A stretch of DNA of 64,000 bases from Paenisporosarcina sp. OV554 (GTDB taxonomy: Bacteria > Bacillota > Bacilli > Bacillales_A > Planococcaceae), in NCBI RefSeq assembly GCF_003058165.1, contig NZ_QBUC01000020.1, forward strand, positions 1-64,000, read 5' to 3'. Shown piece by piece: positions 61,786 to 64,000 of the stretch (position 1 is the stretch's first letter; each line of letters begins with the position of its first letter). The notes under the pieces were generated by a model. The model was not told where the DNA came from. It saw only the letters and a list, made by a program, of their open reading frames with translations, and ran no database searches. The position numbers and the translations under genes were made by a program.

Positions 61786-62158
61786 TTCTATGAGCGGTTC
61801 TGTGTCGACTATGCGCGCTTTTTTGTCGCCTATGAGCGGTTTCATGTCGACTATGAGCGGTTTCGTGTCGACTATGCGCGGATTGATTGATTTGCCTATT
61901 TTATGAGCGGTTCTGTATCGTCTATCCGCGGTTTTGTGTCGACTATGAGCGTTTTCATGTCGTCTATGCGTGGATTGATTGATTTGCCATTTCTATGAGC
62001 GGTTTTGTGTCGACTATGAGCGGTTTCATGTCGACTATGCACGTTTTCATGTCGACTATGCGCGGATTGATTGATTTGCCTATTCTATGAGCGTTTTCAT
62101 ATCGTCTATCCGCGGTTTCGTGCCGTCTATGAGCGTTTCTATGTCTTCTACTCGCGAT
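61786..62158. repeat. Large intergenic array: 21-bp units in a 92-bp higher-order repeat (CTATGAGCGG family)
   Basis: About 17 units start CTATGAGCGG or CTATGCGCGG and end TGTCGA/TGTCGT. Every fourth unit carries GATTGATTGATTTGCC; these words begin at 61881, 61973 and 62065, exactly 92 bp apart. Several blocks therefore arose by duplication of a four-unit segment. The array lies between the start of the SEC-C gene and the end of the YqcI/YcgG gene (both minus). No gene is inside. Confidence 0.88.
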
Positions 62159-62237
62159 TAACTCTTTTCAACTCCATTTCTCCATCAAAAAATCTCGAAA
62201 AAAAATCCACTCCGAATCTGGAGTGGTTTTGATATTG

Positions 62238-62969
62238 TTACATTGCTTTGTGGTTGAATGGGCATTTTCCTTTGATGGGTTCAATGTCGTCTCCGATAAA
62301 GAATTGTTTCCATTCGTTGTGATTCGGATCTCCAAAATGACTTATGTCTGGATGTGTAGGTAATTGATCCCAAACCTCAACTCGTTCACGTACTTTTTCA
62401 CGTGACATGATGCCGCCTTTTTCGGTTCCTTCAAGTCCTTGGAAAATCTTCCGAGGTTGGAATCCTATGATCATTGAGTTCCCTAAATGACGCGTTTTTC
62501 GTTGTTTATACGCTGGTGCGTTGCCAAACACGAATATTGGTTCACCCTGGAAGCGGAAATCCCATAAGTGATGTGCGGGATCAAGTGGTGCGTCTTTTGG
62601 CCATTCTACTGAATCTACTTCATGTAAATACTGTAAAATGTCCCAGAATTGCTTGCGATATTGTGATAAATCTCCTTCAACTTTAAATGGTTCAACAAAG
62701 ACAAATAAACCATGGCGTTTGTGTTTAGGGTCTTGGAATAAATCTAAAAACCCTTCCACTATTTTCGGTAAATTAGACCAATCATCTTGTGTGATATAGC
62801 CATATCGCAGTTCGCCTTTTAACTCGCCACTCATTCCGAAATAGCAAGGAAATGTTTTATCGATAACTATATTATGAAATGTTTGATATTCATGAAGTAA
62901 CCATTCTGGTAAATCTGCTCTTGTAGAAAAATCTTCTTTCGTTAGTAAAGCTTGTTGTTTTGTTAACAT
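62238..62969 (-). CDS. YqcI/YcgG-family protein
   Basis: A 243-residue protein from ATG 62969, preceded by GGTGGAAA; an ATG at 62987 would include that site. It is full length for the YqcI/YcgG (DUF1306) family: FPCYFGMSGELKGELRYGYI in two parts, LYVF-type LFVFVEPF, WDFRFQGEPIFVFGNAPAY, RHLGNSMIIGFQPR and a C-terminal CPFNH. Function is not known; the family is found in many soil bacteria and fungi and the conserved Cys-Pro-Phe-Asn-His end hints at a metal or heme site. Monocistronic. Confidence 0.87.
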   Translation of the reverse strand: MLTKQQALLTKEDFSTRADLPEWLLHEYQTFHNIVIDKTFPCYFGMSGELKGELRYGYITQDDWSNLPKIVEGFLDLFQDPKHKRHGLFVFVEPFKVEGDLSQYRKQFWDILQYLHEVDSVEWPKDAPLDPAHHLWDFRFQGEPIFVFGNAPAYKQRKTRHLGNSMIIGFQPRKIFQGLEGTEKGGIMSREKVRERVEVWDQLPTHPDISHFGDPNHNEWKQFFIGDDIEPIKGKCPFNHKAM

Positions 62970-63126
62970 ACATTTTCCACCACCCATACAATTATATGTT
63001 ACGAAATACCCTTTCGTAATCTTTTTAAAACTAATTTCATCTTAAAAAATCTTTTATTTTTCGAGTTAAAATTCCTTCAAATCGGGAATAACAAGGAGAC
63101 TAAAACAAATTAATGGAGGAAAAAGG

Positions 63127-63981
63127 ATGAACATGGATAGAATCGATACAATTCAAACGAATTGTCAGAGTGAATATGACGTTTTACGAAAAGTAATCGT
63201 GTGTGAACCTCAATTTATGGCCATTGATGAAATTATTAATGATGTACAAAAAAAATATAAAAATGACAATATAAATATCGATCGTGCGTTAATTCAACAT
63301 AACAATTTTGTTGCCAAAATGCGAGATGAAGGTGTGGATGTCATCACATTAGTCGCCAATTCTTCATTCCCAGAACAAGTATTTACAAGAGATATTGGCT
63401 TCACGTTAGGAAACCAAACTTTTGTTTCTGAAATGGCGAGTTCGATTCGTCAAGGAGAAGAAACCGTTCTTCAAAAATGGTTGGACACGCACCATGTACC
63501 TTTTCAAAAATTATCACAAAATCATATTGAAGGCGGCGATGTAATCATTGATGGGAAAACCATCTATATAGGTCTAAGCCACAGAACATCTCAATCAGCC
63601 ATTGAACAGCTAAAAGCTGATTTACCAGATAATGAAATTATTATGGTTCCTTTTGACCCGAAATATTTACATTTAGATTGTGTTTTTAATATCCTTTCTC
63701 CAACAGAAGCATTAATTTTCCCTGAAGCTCTTGAAGCGCAAACATTGAACTTCCTTGCAAGTCGTTACCAGCTAATTAAGGTCAGTAAAGAAGAACAATT
63801 TACAATGGGCACAAATGTGTTATCTATCGGGAACAAAAAAGTCTTTAGCTTACCGATGAATCATCAGGTAAATGAAGAAATCAGAAGACACGGTTATGAG
63901 GTAATTGAAGTGGATTTCTCAGAAATTATTAAGTCTGGTGGTTCATTTAGATGTTGTACGATGCCTATTACACGTGGCTAA
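63127..63981 (+). CDS. Dimethylarginine dimethylaminohydrolase/arginine deiminase-like enzyme
   Basis: A 284-residue protein of the amidinotransferase (penteins) superfamily. Motifs are SEYDVLRKVIVCEP, VFTRDIGFTLG with the substrate Asp, HIEGGDVIIDG, the catalytic His in YLHLDCVFNIL and the C-terminal nucleophile Cys in SGGSFRCCTMPI. The domain layout and length match DDAH-type enzymes such as B. subtilis YkgA, which release citrulline from (methyl)arginine; the true substrate is uncertain. Its stop is 19 bp from the window edge. GGAGG precedes ATG 63127. Confidence 0.9.
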   Translation: MNMDRIDTIQTNCQSEYDVLRKVIVCEPQFMAIDEIINDVQKKYKNDNINIDRALIQHNNFVAKMRDEGVDVITLVANSSFPEQVFTRDIGFTLGNQTFVSEMASSIRQGEETVLQKWLDTHHVPFQKLSQNHIEGGDVIIDGKTIYIGLSHRTSQSAIEQLKADLPDNEIIMVPFDPKYLHLDCVFNILSPTEALIFPEALEAQTLNFLASRYQLIKVSKEEQFTMGTNVLSIGNKKVFSLPMNHQVNEEIRRHGYEVIEVDFSEIIKSGGSFRCCTMPITRG

Positions 63982-64000
63982 ATAAAAAGCTTCAGATTTT

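Overview
The window is chromosomal DNA of a low-GC, Gram-positive, probably endospore-forming bacterium of the Bacillales. It most resembles Planococcaceae (Sporosarcina, Paenisporosarcina, Psychrobacillus or Lysinibacillus-like). This rests on strong GGAGG ribosome sites, TTG/GTG starts, sigma-B promoters, a BirA-type biotin operator, LytB/LytC/TagO/LCP wall genes and a BclA-like collagen protein. No species can be assigned from sequence alone. No rRNA, tRNA, CRISPR array or complete prophage is visible.

1-860: an IS21-family element cut by the left edge. 1.2-15.1 kb (minus strand): an exopolysaccharide/capsule operon read from a promoter near 15.17 kb to a terminator at 1.25 kb. Its order is Wzz-like modulator, tyrosine kinase, PHP phosphatase, PglF/EpsC-type dehydratase, Wzx flippase, two glycosyltransferases, UDP-ManNAc dehydrogenase, PglC, PglD and PglE homologues, and a Wzy polymerase. 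PglF, PglE, PglD and PglC together predict N,N'-diacetylbacillosamine as the lipid-linked first sugar. Divergently at 15.3-17.1 kb lie an SGNH-like protein and an LCP ligase, the enzyme class that attaches such polymers to the wall.

17.2-34.8 kb is a cell-wall region. It holds an unidentified structured-RNA candidate, a four-LysM NlpC/P60 hydrolase, an HtrA-like anchored protease and a lipoprotein. Three successive CWB2-anchored proteins follow (LytC-type amidase, LytB/SpoIID-type, NlpC/P60). Next come tagO, a GT4 glycosyltransferase, a WecG/TagA-type transferase, a second UDP-ManNAc dehydrogenase and an LtaS-type phosphoglycerol transferase.

35-49.4 kb is mixed metabolism and regulation: a gntR-patA-rocB operon, an XRE-cupin regulator, a TM2-like protein, a NERD protein, an EamA exporter, MarR, a DnaQ-like exonuclease, BioY, BrnQ, a sigma-B stress protein, an RsbR paralogue and an NfsA nitroreductase. 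49.5-64 kb holds a small holin-like type I toxin locus, an epimerase-like protein, an atypical MurE-like ligase, a glutamine-amidotransferase-like hydrolase, an AAC(6')-like GNAT, a CopC-CopD copper protein, a 1,100-residue collagen-like protein, a sigma-B controlled SDR, an Excalibur protein, a SEC-C protein, a YqcI/YcgG protein and a DDAH/arginine-deiminase-like enzyme.

The least expected feature is a set of intergenic tandem arrays of unrelated sequence that all share a 21-bp period (about 19.04, 32.8, 39.67, 52.67 and 61.79 kb, plus a small one at 41.22 kb). Three of them sit exactly between two back-to-back terminators of convergent genes. A 21-bp period equals two DNA helical turns, or seven codons.
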